This document shows, one piece after another, positions 16,979-25,539 of a DNA stretch of 64,000 bases. Position numbers and translations under genes: made by a program. This stretch comes from PALSA-1003 sp963791945 (GTDB lineage Bacteria; Pseudomonadota; Gammaproteobacteria; Burkholderiales; Casimicrobiaceae). The stretch lies in contig CAWBUD010000002.1 of the NCBI GenBank assembly GCA_963791945.1, positions 1,240,001 to 1,304,000 on the forward strand, read 5' to 3'. How positions within the stretch are numbered: position 1 is the stretch's first letter; each line of letters opens with the position of its first letter. Under the pieces are notes generated by a model that was not told the origin of the DNA, searched no databases, and saw nothing but the letters and a program-made list of their open reading frames with translations.

Positions 16979-17839
16979 TTAAACGCGTGTATCTTGCAGC
17001 TCCGCAGCGCGCAGCGTATTGGCGAGCAGCGTGGCGATGGTCATCGGCCCGACACCCCCAGGCACCGGCGTGATCCACGCGGCGCGCTCCTTCGCCGCGG
17101 CGAAGTCCACGTCGCCGCAGAGCTTGCCCTCGGCGTTGCGGTTCATGCCGACGTCGAGCACGATGGCTCCCGGCTTGATCCAGTGCCCCTTCACGAACTG
17201 CGCCTTGCCGATGGCGGCGACCAGAATGTCCGCGCCACGTACGATGCCCGGAAGATCACGTGTCGCCGAATGACAGATCGTAACGGTGCAGCGCGCCATC
17301 AGGAGCTCGAGCGCCATCGGCCGGCCGACGATGTTCGATTGTCCGATCACCACGGCGTTCCTGCCGACGAGATCTTCGCCGGTGTCCGCGAGGAGCGTCA
17401 TGCAGCCGTATGGCGTGCACGGACGCAGCAGCGGGCGCTTGAGCACCAGCCGCCCGATGTTGTACGGATGCAGTCCGTCCACGTCCTTGCGCGGGTCGAC
17501 GCGCTCCGCGACGGCCTCCGGCTCGATGTGCTTCGGCAGCGGAAGCTGCACCAGGATGCCGTGCACGGCAGGATCGGCGTTCAGACGATCGATGAGCGCG
17601 ATAAGCTCGGCTTGCGACGCCGTTGCCGGCAAATCGTGAGCGAACGACGCCATCCCGACCGCATCGGTCGTCCGCCGCTTGTTGCGGACGTAGATCTGCG
17701 ACGCCGGGTTCTCGCCGACCAGCACGACGGCGAGCCCCGGCTTCGACTTGCCTCCCGCCACGCGTGCCGCTACGTTCTCGGCGACCTCTGCGGTCGACCG
17801 TTCGGCGCGAGCCTTGCCGTCGATGATGCGCGCGCTCAT
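16979..17839 (-). CDS. folD: Bifunctional methylenetetrahydrofolate dehydrogenase/methenyltetrahydrofolate cyclohydrolase
   Basis: Interconverts 5,10-methylene-, methenyl- and 10-formyl-tetrahydrofolate. The 286-residue protein has the hallmark motifs YVRNKRRTTDAVGM (catalytic lysine region), GILVQLPLPKHI, DPRKDVDGLHPYNIG, the NADP motif VIGQSNIVGRPMALELL and the C-terminal PVPGGVGPMTIATLLANT. The ATG at 17839 (MSARIIDG) is the family start. Probably transcribed alone or with the HAD gene 17 bases upstream. One-carbon supply may also serve the GcvT-containing flavoprotein elsewhere in the window (speculative). Confidence 0.96.
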   Translation of the reverse strand: MSARIIDGKARAERSTAEVAENVAARVAGGKSKPGLAVVLVGENPASQIYVRNKRRTTDAVGMASFAHDLPATASQAELIALIDRLNADPAVHGILVQLPLPKHIEPEAVAERVDPRKDVDGLHPYNIGRLVLKRPLLRPCTPYGCMTLLADTGEDLVGRNAVVIGQSNIVGRPMALELLMARCTVTICHSATRDLPGIVRGADILVAAIGKAQFVKGHWIKPGAIVLDVGMNRNAEGKLCGDVDFAAAKERAAWITPVPGGVGPMTIATLLANTLRAAELQDTRV

Positions 17840-17856
17840 GAGCGAAGCTCGAAAGT

Positions 17857-18528
17857 CTACCTGAGCTCGATCTGCGGCCAGCGCTTCATGCGCGCGAGCG
17901 CCGCAAGCGACGGATCCGCGTTCACCGCAACGGGATGCGTGACGCGCATGAGCAGCGGCATGTCGTTGACCGAATCGCTGTAGAACCAGCTCTGATCGAA
18001 GTCGGCGAGCGCGGTCCCGCGATCGGCGAGCCACGCCTCCAGCCGCGTAACCTTGCCCTCGCGCATGTTGGGCGTCCCGGCCACCTTACCCGTGTAGCGG
18101 CCGTCCTTCATCTCCGGCTCGGTCGCGATCAGATTCTCCAGTCCCAGCTCGCGGGCGATTCCGCCGACGATGAAGCGGCCGGTTGCCGTCGTGAGCACCA
18201 TGAGATGCCCCGCGGAACGGTGCTTCTCGAGAAGCTCGCGCGCCGCCGCGGAAATCGCCGGCCGGATCTTGCGCGCGAGATAGAGCGCGTGCCATTCGTC
18301 GAGCAGCGCGGGGTCGCGACCCGCCAGGGTCGACATATAGAAGTAGCTGAATTCGATCGAAGTCGCTTCGCCGGCCCGATAGCGCGCGACCAGCTCGTGA
18401 TTGGCGCGCTCGAATTCCGCCTGGTCGAGAATGCGCTCTTCGATCAGGAACTCCACCCACGCCTCGTCGCTGTCCAGCGTGAGGAGCGTGTGGTCGAGGT
18501 CGAACAGCGCGATCACGCCGGCGCTCAT
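17857..18528 (-). CDS. HAD-IB family phosphatase (SerB-like)
   Basis: Phosphatase of the haloacid dehalogenase superfamily, subfamily IB, 223 residues. Motif I FDLDHTLL carries the nucleophilic and general-acid aspartates; motif II is LTTATG (VLTTATGRFIVG); motif IV is SDSVNDMPLL. The helical cap is of the phosphoserine-phosphatase type. Close relatives are annotated as histidinol-phosphate or general phosphomonoester phosphatases; the substrate is not evident here. ATG 18528 begins MSAGVIALFDLD. Upstream of folD on the same strand and divergent from the Nudix gene with only 23 bases between starts. Confidence 0.82.
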   Translation of the reverse strand: MSAGVIALFDLDHTLLTLDSDEAWVEFLIEERILDQAEFERANHELVARYRAGEATSIEFSYFYMSTLAGRDPALLDEWHALYLARKIRPAISAAARELLEKHRSAGHLMVLTTATGRFIVGGIARELGLENLIATEPEMKDGRYTGKVAGTPNMREGKVTRLEAWLADRGTALADFDQSWFYSDSVNDMPLLMRVTHPVAVNADPSLAALARMKRWPQIELR

Positions 18529-18539
18529 CGGCCCTCGGC

Positions 18540-18545
18540 TAGAAT
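18540..18545 (+). promoter_or_regulatory. Possible -10 box of the Nudix gene (leaderless?)
   Basis: TAGAAT ends six bases before the ATG at 18552 in the 23-base divergent gap. If used, transcription would begin at about the start codon. No -35 match is visible. Confidence 0.2.
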
Positions 18546-18551
18546 GACCGC

Positions 18552-19457
18552 ATGCCGCAGGACCGATGGATCGCCGCGCCGGACGCAACGGCCCGCGTCG
18601 CGGCGCGGGTCCGCCGAACGCTGGCGAGGCCGGAAAGAGATTACCAACCTTGGAGCATCGAGGGCCATGTCGTCGGCTGGATCATACCCGAACGCGCTCG
18701 GCGCCTTTGCGAATGGCACGATGTGTTCCGGTGCAGCCCGCGCGGGATCGAGCTGGTATCGGCGCTGGCCACGGAAGCTGCGCGTACCGAAGCGCTCGCC
18801 GTCGTCGCGCGAGCGCTTTCCGACGAGGGCGCGCTGACTGCCTGGCGCGACGAACGCTATGCCGTCGCCCCCTACAGCGGCGGCGGGCCCCGGCTTCTCG
18901 AGATCGAGCGCGCGGCGGCCCGCTATTTCGGCATCCACACGTTCGCCGCGCACGCCAACGGGCTGGTCGGCAGCGACGACCGCTGGCGGATGTGGCTCGC
19001 ACGCCGCAGCCCCATGAAGCCCATCGATCCTGGGCTGCTCGACAACCTCGTGGGCGGCGGCATCGCCGCAGGCTCCGATGCGCGCAGTACACTAACCAAG
19101 GAAGCATTCGAGGAGGCCGGCATTTCGCCGGATCTCGCCCGGCAGGCGCGGAGCGTGGGAGCGGTCGAAATCTGCCGGGATCAGCCGGAGGGCCTTCAGC
19201 GCGAGACCGTCCACGTCTACGACCTCTGGCTTCCGGAGGACTTCGCCCCGCAGAACCAGGACGGCGAAGCGGTCGAGCATCGCTTGTGCGCGCCGGATGC
19301 CGTGCTGCCGATCCTCGAAACGGACGACATTACCGCAGACGCAAGCCTCGTGATCGTCGAGTTCCTGCTCCGGAACGGCCACGTGACGTCCGCCGATCCG
19401 CATTACGCGGCGCTGGACGCGTTGCTGCATCCGAACTTGTCGGTGCGGCCACGCTGA
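18552..19457 (+). CDS. DUF4743 domain-containing Nudix hydrolase
   Basis: 301 residues: an N-terminal DUF4743 region (about 1-120, including HVVGWIIPERARRLCEW) followed by a Nudix fold. The architecture is shared with the Nudix half of fungal thiamin pyrophosphokinase Tnr3, whose members remove phosphate from oxidised thiamin diphosphates. The Nudix box is recognisable (GGIAAGSDARSTLTKEAFEEAGI region): the KEAFEEAGI metal-binding part is present with Lys for Arg, but the first glutamate position is Ser. Stand-alone gene, divergent from the HAD phosphatase. Substrate is not known. Confidence 0.78.
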   Translation: MPQDRWIAAPDATARVAARVRRTLARPERDYQPWSIEGHVVGWIIPERARRLCEWHDVFRCSPRGIELVSALATEAARTEALAVVARALSDEGALTAWRDERYAVAPYSGGGPRLLEIERAAARYFGIHTFAAHANGLVGSDDRWRMWLARRSPMKPIDPGLLDNLVGGGIAAGSDARSTLTKEAFEEAGISPDLARQARSVGAVEICRDQPEGLQRETVHVYDLWLPEDFAPQNQDGEAVEHRLCAPDAVLPILETDDITADASLVIVEFLLRNGHVTSADPHYAALDALLHPNLSVRPR

Positions 19458-19470
19458 AGGGAGCCGACGG

Positions 19471-20190
19471 CTAGCGTTTCTTACCGGACTGGGCAGCGGG
19501 CACCGCGTTCGCCTTGAGCTGCTCGAGGCCGTTGACGCAGATCCTAGCCCAGTACTTGAAGAGATCCTCGAACTGGCCGCGATTGGACGCGCTGGTCGTC
19601 AACCCCGCTGACCCGGCGCCGCCGGTCGTGCTGCGGTCCATCGCAACGCCGAGCAGGGCACCGGTCGTCGAGTCGCGCGCATTAAGCCCCAGCGTGGCTT
19701 CGCCCGCTTCGACCGTGTAAGTCCGTACCCCGATTCCCCCCATCGGGTCGGGCGCATTGAGGTAGACGTTGACGACCTCGGCCGAGAGCCGCAGCACGTC
19801 GGGTCCCGGCGCGGTTACGACTTCGTAACCTTTGGCCTTGAAGGCTGCCGTGAAGATGTCTCCGAATCCCGAGCGCATCTCGTCGGCGATCTTCCGGGCG
19901 TCGTCCTCGCTGATCTTGGCCGACATGCCGCGTGAAGAGTTCATGTCCTTCAGCCAGCCTTTTCGGAACGAGACCTGGACAGGATCGATCATGATCTTGG
20001 TGTAGGCGCGGAAATCCTCGCCCGGCAAGAGGTAGACCGCGGCCAGTCGCTTCGACGGCACCTTCACTAGACCTTCGAGAGTCGCCGGGAAAGCTTGTGC
20101 GGCGGCGTGCGCGCACAAGGACTGCGCCACCGCGACGAAAGCGGCTAGAAGCCACGTGGGAATGGATCTTGGACGCAGGATATCTGCCAT
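19471..20190 (-). CDS. DUF3313-like secreted protein
   Basis: Exported protein of 239 residues with a signal peptide (WLLAAFVAVAQSLCAHAAAQA, about 13-33) and no lipobox that I can see. The segment YLLPGEDFRAYTKIMIDPVQVSF resembles the N-terminal motif of DUF3313 proteins. The rest is a mixed alpha/beta domain ending in a lysine-rich tail. No function is established. It lies 27 bases downstream of phnW on the same strand with AGGA nine bases before its ATG, so it may be the last gene of the phosphonate operon; whether that is functional or just read-through is unclear. Confidence 0.65.
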   Translation of the reverse strand: MADILRPRSIPTWLLAAFVAVAQSLCAHAAAQAFPATLEGLVKVPSKRLAAVYLLPGEDFRAYTKIMIDPVQVSFRKGWLKDMNSSRGMSAKISEDDARKIADEMRSGFGDIFTAAFKAKGYEVVTAPGPDVLRLSAEVVNVYLNAPDPMGGIGVRTYTVEAGEATLGLNARDSTTGALLGVAMDRSTTGGAGSAGLTTSASNRGQFEDLFKYWARICVNGLEQLKANAVPAAQSGKKR

Positions 20191-20217
20191 GATGTCGGTC
20201 CTGTGGGGGCAGCGCTT

Positions 20218-21369
20218 TTACGCGGCGCGCACAGCGGCTGGAGTCGCCGCAGGCGTGACTCGAAGAATGCCCATCTCGCGCAAGGTATCCCGGACGGCAT
20301 TCACCGCCAGCCTCATCTCGTCAGGCCCGATCGCCCCGATGCAGCCCACGCGGAACGTCTCGACCTGAGTGAGCTTGCCGGGATAGAGGATGAAGCCCTT
20401 GTCGCGCACGCGAGCGTAGAAGTCCTTGAACGTGTAGCGCGGATCGGCCGGCGCGTGAAAGGTGACGATGATCGGAGCCTGGATCTTCGGATCGAGGAAC
20501 GGGCGGAAGCCAAGCTCCGTCATTCCCGCCACCAGGGTTTCGTAGTTCGCCGTGTAGCGCGCGAGCCTTCCCGGCTGGCCCCCTTGCGCCTGGTACTGCG
20601 CCAGCGCGGCGTCGAGGGCGACCACGACGTGCGTGGGAGGGGTGTAACGCCACTGCGTGGTCTTCTCCATGTAGGTCCACTGATCGTACAGGTCGAGGGC
20701 GAGCGACGTCGAGTTGCCCGCGCGCTTCTGGAGCACGCTCCGGCGGGCGAACACAAACCCCATGCCCGGCGGACCTTCGACGCACTTGCCGGAGGCCGCG
20801 ATCAGCGCATCGAAGGGCGTCTCGCGGGCATCGATCGCGATCGCGCCGAAGCTCGACATCGCGTCGACGATGAGGCTTCGCCCTCGGCCCGCCACGACTT
20901 TCGCGATCTCGGGCAGCGGGTTGAGGATACCCGTCGAGGTTTCGCAGTGGATGAGACCGACATGCGTGATCGACGGATCGGCGTCGAGAAGCCGCGCCAC
21001 GTCCGTCGCCGTCGTGGGAACATCGTCCGCGGTCTCGAACGTGGAGAGGCGGCGCCCCATCATCTCGGTCAGCTTCGCCATCCGCTTGCCGTACGCGCCG
21101 TTGATGAGCACGAGCACGTGGCCCTCGCGCGGAACCAGCGTGTTCACTGCCGCCTCGACCGAGAAGGTGCCGCTGCCCTGCATGGGGACGCACACGTGCG
21201 TTTCCGACGCGTGCACGATGCCCGTCAGGCGCTCGCGCACGCGCGCGGTCACGACGTTGAAGCTCTCGTCCCACGAGCCCCAGTCGCGCAGCATCGCCGA
21301 CTTGGTCTCGAGCGAGGTGGTCAGAGGCCCGGGAGTCAGGAGAATCGGATCGCGGTCGACATTGCTCAT
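20218..21369 (-). CDS. phnW: 2-aminoethylphosphonate-pyruvate transaminase
   Basis: PLP-dependent class V aminotransferase converting AEP and pyruvate to phosphonoacetaldehyde and alanine. 383 residues. The N-terminal LLTPGPLTTS, substrate segment QGSGTFSVEA, HCETSTGILNP, the PLP aspartate in VDAMSSFGAI and Schiff-base Lys195 in ASGKCVEGPPG are all present, matching characterised PhnW. ATG 21369 follows GAGGA by six bases. It lies 23 bases downstream of the phnV permease gene and supplies phosphonoacetaldehyde for the divergent phnX and phnY/phnA genes. Confidence 0.93.
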   Translation of the reverse strand: MSNVDRDPILLTPGPLTTSLETKSAMLRDWGSWDESFNVVTARVRERLTGIVHASETHVCVPMQGSGTFSVEAAVNTLVPREGHVLVLINGAYGKRMAKLTEMMGRRLSTFETADDVPTTATDVARLLDADPSITHVGLIHCETSTGILNPLPEIAKVVAGRGRSLIVDAMSSFGAIAIDARETPFDALIAASGKCVEGPPGMGFVFARRSVLQKRAGNSTSLALDLYDQWTYMEKTTQWRYTPPTHVVVALDAALAQYQAQGGQPGRLARYTANYETLVAGMTELGFRPFLDPKIQAPIIVTFHAPADPRYTFKDFYARVRDKGFILYPGKLTQVETFRVGCIGAIGPDEMRLAVNAVRDTLREMGILRVTPAATPAAVRAA

Positions 21370-21392
21370 CTTCTGTCCTCGAGTGATCTTCG

Positions 21393-22190
21393 CTAGCGGA
21401 AGCTCGCCTTGGTCCGGATGCGGGCTACGCCGATCAATACGGTCAGCGTCACCGCAAGCAGCAGCATCGTCAGCGCGGCACCGTCGAAAACCGAGCCACG
21501 ATCGGTGAGCGCGAAAATGCCGACCGGCAGGGTGACCCAGTCTGGCGGATAGACCATGATTGTCGCACCCAGCTCGCCCATCGACAGGGCGAAGCACAGG
21601 CCGGCCGCAGCTACCAGAGATGGCGTGATGAGCGGCAGGGTGACCCTGAAGAGCACATAGGCCGGGCGAGCGCCGAGACTCGCGGCGACCTGCTCGAAAT
21701 GCGCCGGCAGCCTCGCCAGCCCGGCCGCAACACTGCCATAGGCGAAGGCCGTGACGAGGACGACATGCGCGATCAGCACGATGTACGGGGTCCCGTTCAA
21801 CAGCAGGGGCGGACGGCTGAACGCAACCAGCAACCCGAGACCGACCGAGACGGACGGCACGGCGATCGGCAGCAGGAACAGCGTGCTCGCAACCCGCCGG
21901 GCACGCCCGCGCAGATTGCGCACCGCGAGCGCGGCCCACGTGCCAAGCGCAAGGGCGATTCCGCTCGCGATCAGACCGGTCAGCAGGCTCGTCAGCAGCT
22001 CCTCGCCCGCGTTGCTGCGGACCGCATCGGCCAGATGGCGCAGCGTGAGATGGCTGGGCAGCACGTCGTTCCATTGGCCGGCGACGCTCGCCGCGCCGAC
22101 CATCATCAGCGGCAGGCCGAATACCGGCACAAAAAGAAACGCGAAAAGGCACCATGCAAGAAAGCGCCCGATCTTAGAGGACAGAAGCAC
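21393..22190 (-). CDS. phnV: 2-aminoethylphosphonate ABC transporter permease PhnV
   Basis: Inner-membrane permease (265 aa) with about six transmembrane segments and the typical EAA-loop region QVAASLGARPAYVLFRVTLPLI. Its position between phnU and phnW matches the phnSTUV AEP importer of Salmonella-type clusters. The GTG at 22190 is supported by GGAGG five bases upstream; the gene overlaps the end of phnU by 17 bases. With PhnU it would form the membrane channel energised by PhnT. Confidence 0.87.
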   Translation of the reverse strand: MLLSSKIGRFLAWCLFAFLFVPVFGLPLMMVGAASVAGQWNDVLPSHLTLRHLADAVRSNAGEELLTSLLTGLIASGIALALGTWAALAVRNLRGRARRVASTLFLLPIAVPSVSVGLGLLVAFSRPPLLLNGTPYIVLIAHVVLVTAFAYGSVAAGLARLPAHFEQVAASLGARPAYVLFRVTLPLITPSLVAAAGLCFALSMGELGATIMVYPPDWVTLPVGIFALTDRGSVFDGAALTMLLLAVTLTVLIGVARIRTKASFR

Positions 22191-23073
22191 GGCCGCCTCC
22201 GGTGCGCGACAGCATGTAGCGGTAGAGCGAATAGAGTCCCACCGACAGCACGATGTTCACCACGGCCGCGACGCACCCCGCTGTGTAGTCGAACTCCTGG
22301 ATCGCCTTGCCGTAGATCACCATCGGCAGGGTGATGACACCCTTCGCGCCGATGAACAACACGATGCCGAACTCGTTGAGCGTCAACAGCAGGCACAGGC
22401 TGCCGCCCGCGAGGAGCGCGGGCACAGACTCGGGAAAAATGACTTCGCGGATGATCCGGAACGGCCTTGCCCCGAGGCTGCTCGCCACCTCGATCAGCGC
22501 GGTGTCGAGATGCGAGAATGCGGCGAGCAGCGGCCGCATGACGAATGGCGTATAGAACGTGATCTCGGCGAGGATCACGCCCCATTTCGTGTAGACGAAG
22601 TCGATCGGCGGCTCAGTCGTGTGCAGCAGGTCCATGAAGATGAAGTTGAACGCCCCCGCGGAGCCATAGAGGAACGTGAAAGACAGCGCGATAAGGAACG
22701 ACGGAAAGGCCAGTATCGTGTCGATGAAGCCGCTGAAAAGGCGAGCGCCCGGAAAAGGCACGAAGGACACGATCAGGGCGAGCACGAAGCCGAGGACGAG
22801 ACAGCCGATCGTCGACAGCACCGCGATCTGGATCGTGCGCAGCAGTGCGCCCTGGAAAAACGAAGAGCTCAGCAGAGTGGCATAGTGCGCGAGCGTCGGC
22901 GGGCCGGCATCGCCGGTCAGGGACTGCTTGGCGATGAAGAACAGCGGATAGAAGAAGATGCCGACGAGGACGGCGAGCGGTACGACCACCCAGATCCATC
23001 GCGGTGCGGGAATCCGGGTGCTGCCGCCCCCACGAGCCGGGAGGCTGAGAGTCGCGCTCGCCGGTGTCGCCAC
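22174..23073 (-). CDS. phnU: 2-aminoethylphosphonate ABC transporter permease PhnU
   Basis: Permease of 299 residues with six predicted helices (WIWVVVPLAVLVGIFF, TIGCLVLGFVLALIVSFV and others) and the EAA-type loop EVASSLGARPFRIIREVIFP. The GTG at 23073 is chosen: it lies two bases past the phnT stop and removes a 95-residue upstream extension that merely mirrors phnT in another frame. Partner of PhnV in the AEP importer. Confidence 0.87.
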   Translation of the reverse strand: MATPASATLSLPARGGGSTRIPAPRWIWVVVPLAVLVGIFFYPLFFIAKQSLTGDAGPPTLAHYATLLSSSFFQGALLRTIQIAVLSTIGCLVLGFVLALIVSFVPFPGARLFSGFIDTILAFPSFLIALSFTFLYGSAGAFNFIFMDLLHTTEPPIDFVYTKWGVILAEITFYTPFVMRPLLAAFSHLDTALIEVASSLGARPFRIIREVIFPESVPALLAGGSLCLLLTLNEFGIVLFIGAKGVITLPMVIYGKAIQEFDYTAGCVAAVVNIVLSVGLYSLYRYMLSRTGGGRASVL

Positions 23074-23075
23074 GG

Positions 23076-24281
23076 TCAGCGCTTGGCGATGGGCGACTCG
23101 CCGTGCCGGCCGGCCGTGGATGCGCCATTGGGCGTGGCAAGCAGCGTCGCGTCGTGCGGGGCGAAGTGCACCGAGACCCGCTCGCCGCGCGGCGGGGGCG
23201 AGCGCAGCGGCTTGCTGTCCACGCACATCTCCGCGCCATCGACCTCCAGATACAGCCGATGCGCGGAGCCGCGCCACTGGACCTCGGTCACCGTGCCCTC
23301 GATCGTGTTTGCGCCCGCGGCTTGCGGCTCGAGACTCAGCGCATGCGGCCGGATGCACAGCATCCGCGTGTCGCCCGGAAGCGCGGCGGCGAATGCCGCC
23401 ACGTGCAGCGTCCGCGGGCCCAGGCGCACCCTCGCCTCCCGACGGACGTCATCGAACTGTTCGACGGTGACCGCGAGCAGGTTCGCATTGCCGACGAAGG
23501 TGGCGGTAAAACGCGAAGGCGGCTGCTGATAGAGCGATTGCGCGCTGCCGACGTCGACCAGCCGGCTCTCGTTCATCACGGCGATCCGATCGGCCAGCGT
23601 GAGCGCCTCGATCTGGTCGTGCGTGACGTAGAGGATGGTCACGTCGGGCAACTCGCGATGCAGCCGCGCGATCTCGTTCAGCATGCCGCTGCGAAGCTGC
23701 GCATCGAGGGCAGACAGCGGCTCGTCGAGGAGCAGCACCTTCGGCCGGATCGCGAGCGCCCGGGCGATCGCTACGCGTTGCTGCTGTCCGCCGGAGAGCT
23801 CCTGCGGGTACCGGCCCGCGTAAGCCGCCATGCCGACGAGCTGCAGGCATTCGCGAACGCGCGTCGCAATCTCCGCGCGCGGCGCCCCAACCGCGCGCAG
23901 GCCGAAGGCGACATTCTGCTCGACGCGCATGTGGGGGAAAAGCGCGTACTGCTGCACGACCATGCCGATGCCGCGGCGGTGCGGCGGCATCTGCGTGACG
24001 TCGGTATCTCCGAGGAAGACGCGCCCGCGCGCTGGGGTGACGAAGCCGGCGACCGCCCGCAGCGCGGTGGTCTTGCCCGAGCCCGACGGACCGAGCAGTG
24101 CCATCACTTCGCCCGGCTCGATGTCGAGGCTGAAGTCCTCGAGCGCCACGGTATGCCCGTAGGCCACCGTGACGCCTTCGAATCGGATGCCCGGTTGCCG
24201 CCGGGCGGAGGCGACACGCGCGATATCGTCTGCCGCCGCGTTTCGACCAGGCTCCGCCGCTAGCACGGACACATGCCTCAT
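23076..24281 (-). CDS. phnT: 2-aminoethylphosphonate ABC transporter ATP-binding protein PhnT
   Basis: 401-residue ATPase energising AEP uptake. Walker A GPSGSGKTT, Q-loop VVQQYALFPHM, signature LSGGQQQRVAIARAL, Walker B VLLLDEPLSALDAQ and switch histidine VTHDQ are intact. A C-terminal TOBE-type domain follows (from about residue 285, LGPRTLHVAAF through VQWRGSAHRLYLEV), as in spermidine/iron-type ATPases. Its ATG shares one base with the phnS stop (TGATG), showing translational coupling. The first 30 residues before the ABC fold are poorly conserved, so the exact start is less certain. Confidence 0.92.
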   Translation of the reverse strand: MRHVSVLAAEPGRNAAADDIARVASARRQPGIRFEGVTVAYGHTVALEDFSLDIEPGEVMALLGPSGSGKTTALRAVAGFVTPARGRVFLGDTDVTQMPPHRRGIGMVVQQYALFPHMRVEQNVAFGLRAVGAPRAEIATRVRECLQLVGMAAYAGRYPQELSGGQQQRVAIARALAIRPKVLLLDEPLSALDAQLRSGMLNEIARLHRELPDVTILYVTHDQIEALTLADRIAVMNESRLVDVGSAQSLYQQPPSRFTATFVGNANLLAVTVEQFDDVRREARVRLGPRTLHVAAFAAALPGDTRMLCIRPHALSLEPQAAGANTIEGTVTEVQWRGSAHRLYLEVDGAEMCVDSKPLRSPPPRGERVSVHFAPHDATLLATPNGASTAGRHGESPIAKR

Positions 24282-25312
24282 CAGCTGCCGGTTACCTCAT
24301 GCCAGCGGGCGACGTCCTTCGACAGGTCGCGCAGGACCGCGTCCCAGTCGGGCGTCCAGACGGTCACGCCCTCCATGAACTTATGAAGCTGCTTGTAGTT
24401 CTCGTCGGTCGGCGTCACGTCGGAGCGTGCCGGCAGCCCGCGCGCGATCGAGCTCACCGTCTCCTGCGCCTTCTTGGAGAGCAGGAAATCGATGAGCTTC
24501 TTGCCGTTCGCGGAGTGCGGCGCGCCCTTGACCAGCGCCATGTAGTACGGCAGCGAGAAGGTCGTCCGCTGGCCCTTCGAATCGGCCGGCCAGAAGATGC
24601 GCAGGTTCGGGTTGTCCGCCATCTGCGCGAAGTTCATCTGCATGTCGCCGTTGGCCACCCACAGCTCGCCCTTGTTCACCTTGGCGGCGAGCTTGCCCGT
24701 GGACGACGAGGGGCCGACGTTGTTCGCCTGCAGCTTCTTCAGGTACTCGAAACCGGCGTCCTTGCTGCCCATCGCGTGGAATACGAGCACCATCAGTGCG
24801 GTGCCGTCTCCGGCCTGTCCGGGCGTCGAGTACTGGATCTTGCCCTTGTACTTGGGATCGAGCAGATCATCCCAGGTCTTCGGCGGTCCTTGCAGCGCCG
24901 AGCCGTTGTAGATCAGGCAGAAATAGTTGTTGACCAGCGGATACCAGTGGCCATTCGGATCGCGCGTGTTCGCCGGAATCGCGTTGATGTCGGCGGGCGT
25001 GTACGGCTCGGTCATGCCGTCGGCGGTAGCCTTCTGAATGAACGGCGGCAGCGTGGCGATCACGTCCGCCTGCGTGTTGGTCTTCTCGCGCTCGACCCGG
25101 TTGATCACTTCGCCCGAACCGCTTTCGATGTACTGCACCTTGATGCCGGTTTCCTTCGTGAATGCGTCGAACTGCGTGTCGAACCAGTTCGGCTTGCCGT
25201 CGCGCAGCCCGTCCGCGGCATAGATCGTGACGACGTTCTGGGCCTGCGCCGAGGGTCCGGCGACCATCGCGACGGCGAGCGCGACGACCATGAGTACTGA
25301 ACAGCGCTTCAT
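24281..25312 (-). CDS. phnS: 2-aminoethylphosphonate ABC transporter substrate-binding protein PhnS
   Basis: Periplasmic binding protein of 343 residues (extracellular solute-binding family 1 fold, related to iron(III) and AEP binders). Signal peptide at 1-24 (VLMVVALAVAMVAGPSAQA). Typical segments: IYAADGLRDGKPNWFD, GSGEVINRVEREK, SKKAQETVSSIARGLPARSD. A strong AGGGAGG precedes the ATG at 25312. First gene of the minus-strand phnSTUVW operon, whose 227-base upstream region is shared with divergent phnR. The family also contains iron-binding proteins; the phn context decides the assignment. Confidence 0.9.
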   Translation of the reverse strand: MKRCSVLMVVALAVAMVAGPSAQAQNVVTIYAADGLRDGKPNWFDTQFDAFTKETGIKVQYIESGSGEVINRVEREKTNTQADVIATLPPFIQKATADGMTEPYTPADINAIPANTRDPNGHWYPLVNNYFCLIYNGSALQGPPKTWDDLLDPKYKGKIQYSTPGQAGDGTALMVLVFHAMGSKDAGFEYLKKLQANNVGPSSSTGKLAAKVNKGELWVANGDMQMNFAQMADNPNLRIFWPADSKGQRTTFSLPYYMALVKGAPHSANGKKLIDFLLSKKAQETVSSIARGLPARSDVTPTDENYKQLHKFMEGVTVWTPDWDAVLRDLSKDVARWHEVTGS

Positions 25313-25496
25313 CGGTTTCCTCCCTTGGTGAATTTCATCGAACGATGCGATCGACAACCGACGCCTCGTCGACCGATTTCCCCGAGACGGCGCCATCCTA
25401 CACTGGCTTGAGCGCGTAGCCACGGGTCCAAGCAGCGCACCGGCGGAAACAGGCTTTCGAGAGGCCGTGTAGCCGATCCTGACAACCATAAGTTGC

Positions 25497-25512
25497 AGAT
25501 TGTTGACAATCT
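25497..25512. promoter_or_regulatory. Putative GntR/PhnR operator
   Basis: AGATTGT TG ACAATCT is a perfect 7+7 inverted repeat with a 2-base centre. Its core TTGTNNACAA-like symmetry resembles sites bound by FCD-type GntR regulators. It lies 28 bases before the phnR ATG and 184 bases before phnS, overlapping a TTGACA (25503-25508) that could be a -35 hexamer. This makes it the obvious operator for the divergent phosphonate operons. Confidence 0.6.
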
Positions 25513-25539
25513 ACACCTGTCGCGAGGATCATTGCAAGC

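Noticed and set aside
20218..22155. N-terminal extension of phnW into a 645-residue protein
   Set aside because: The added 262 residues run in another frame of phnV; the true start at 21369 has a Shine-Dalgarno and matches PhnW length.
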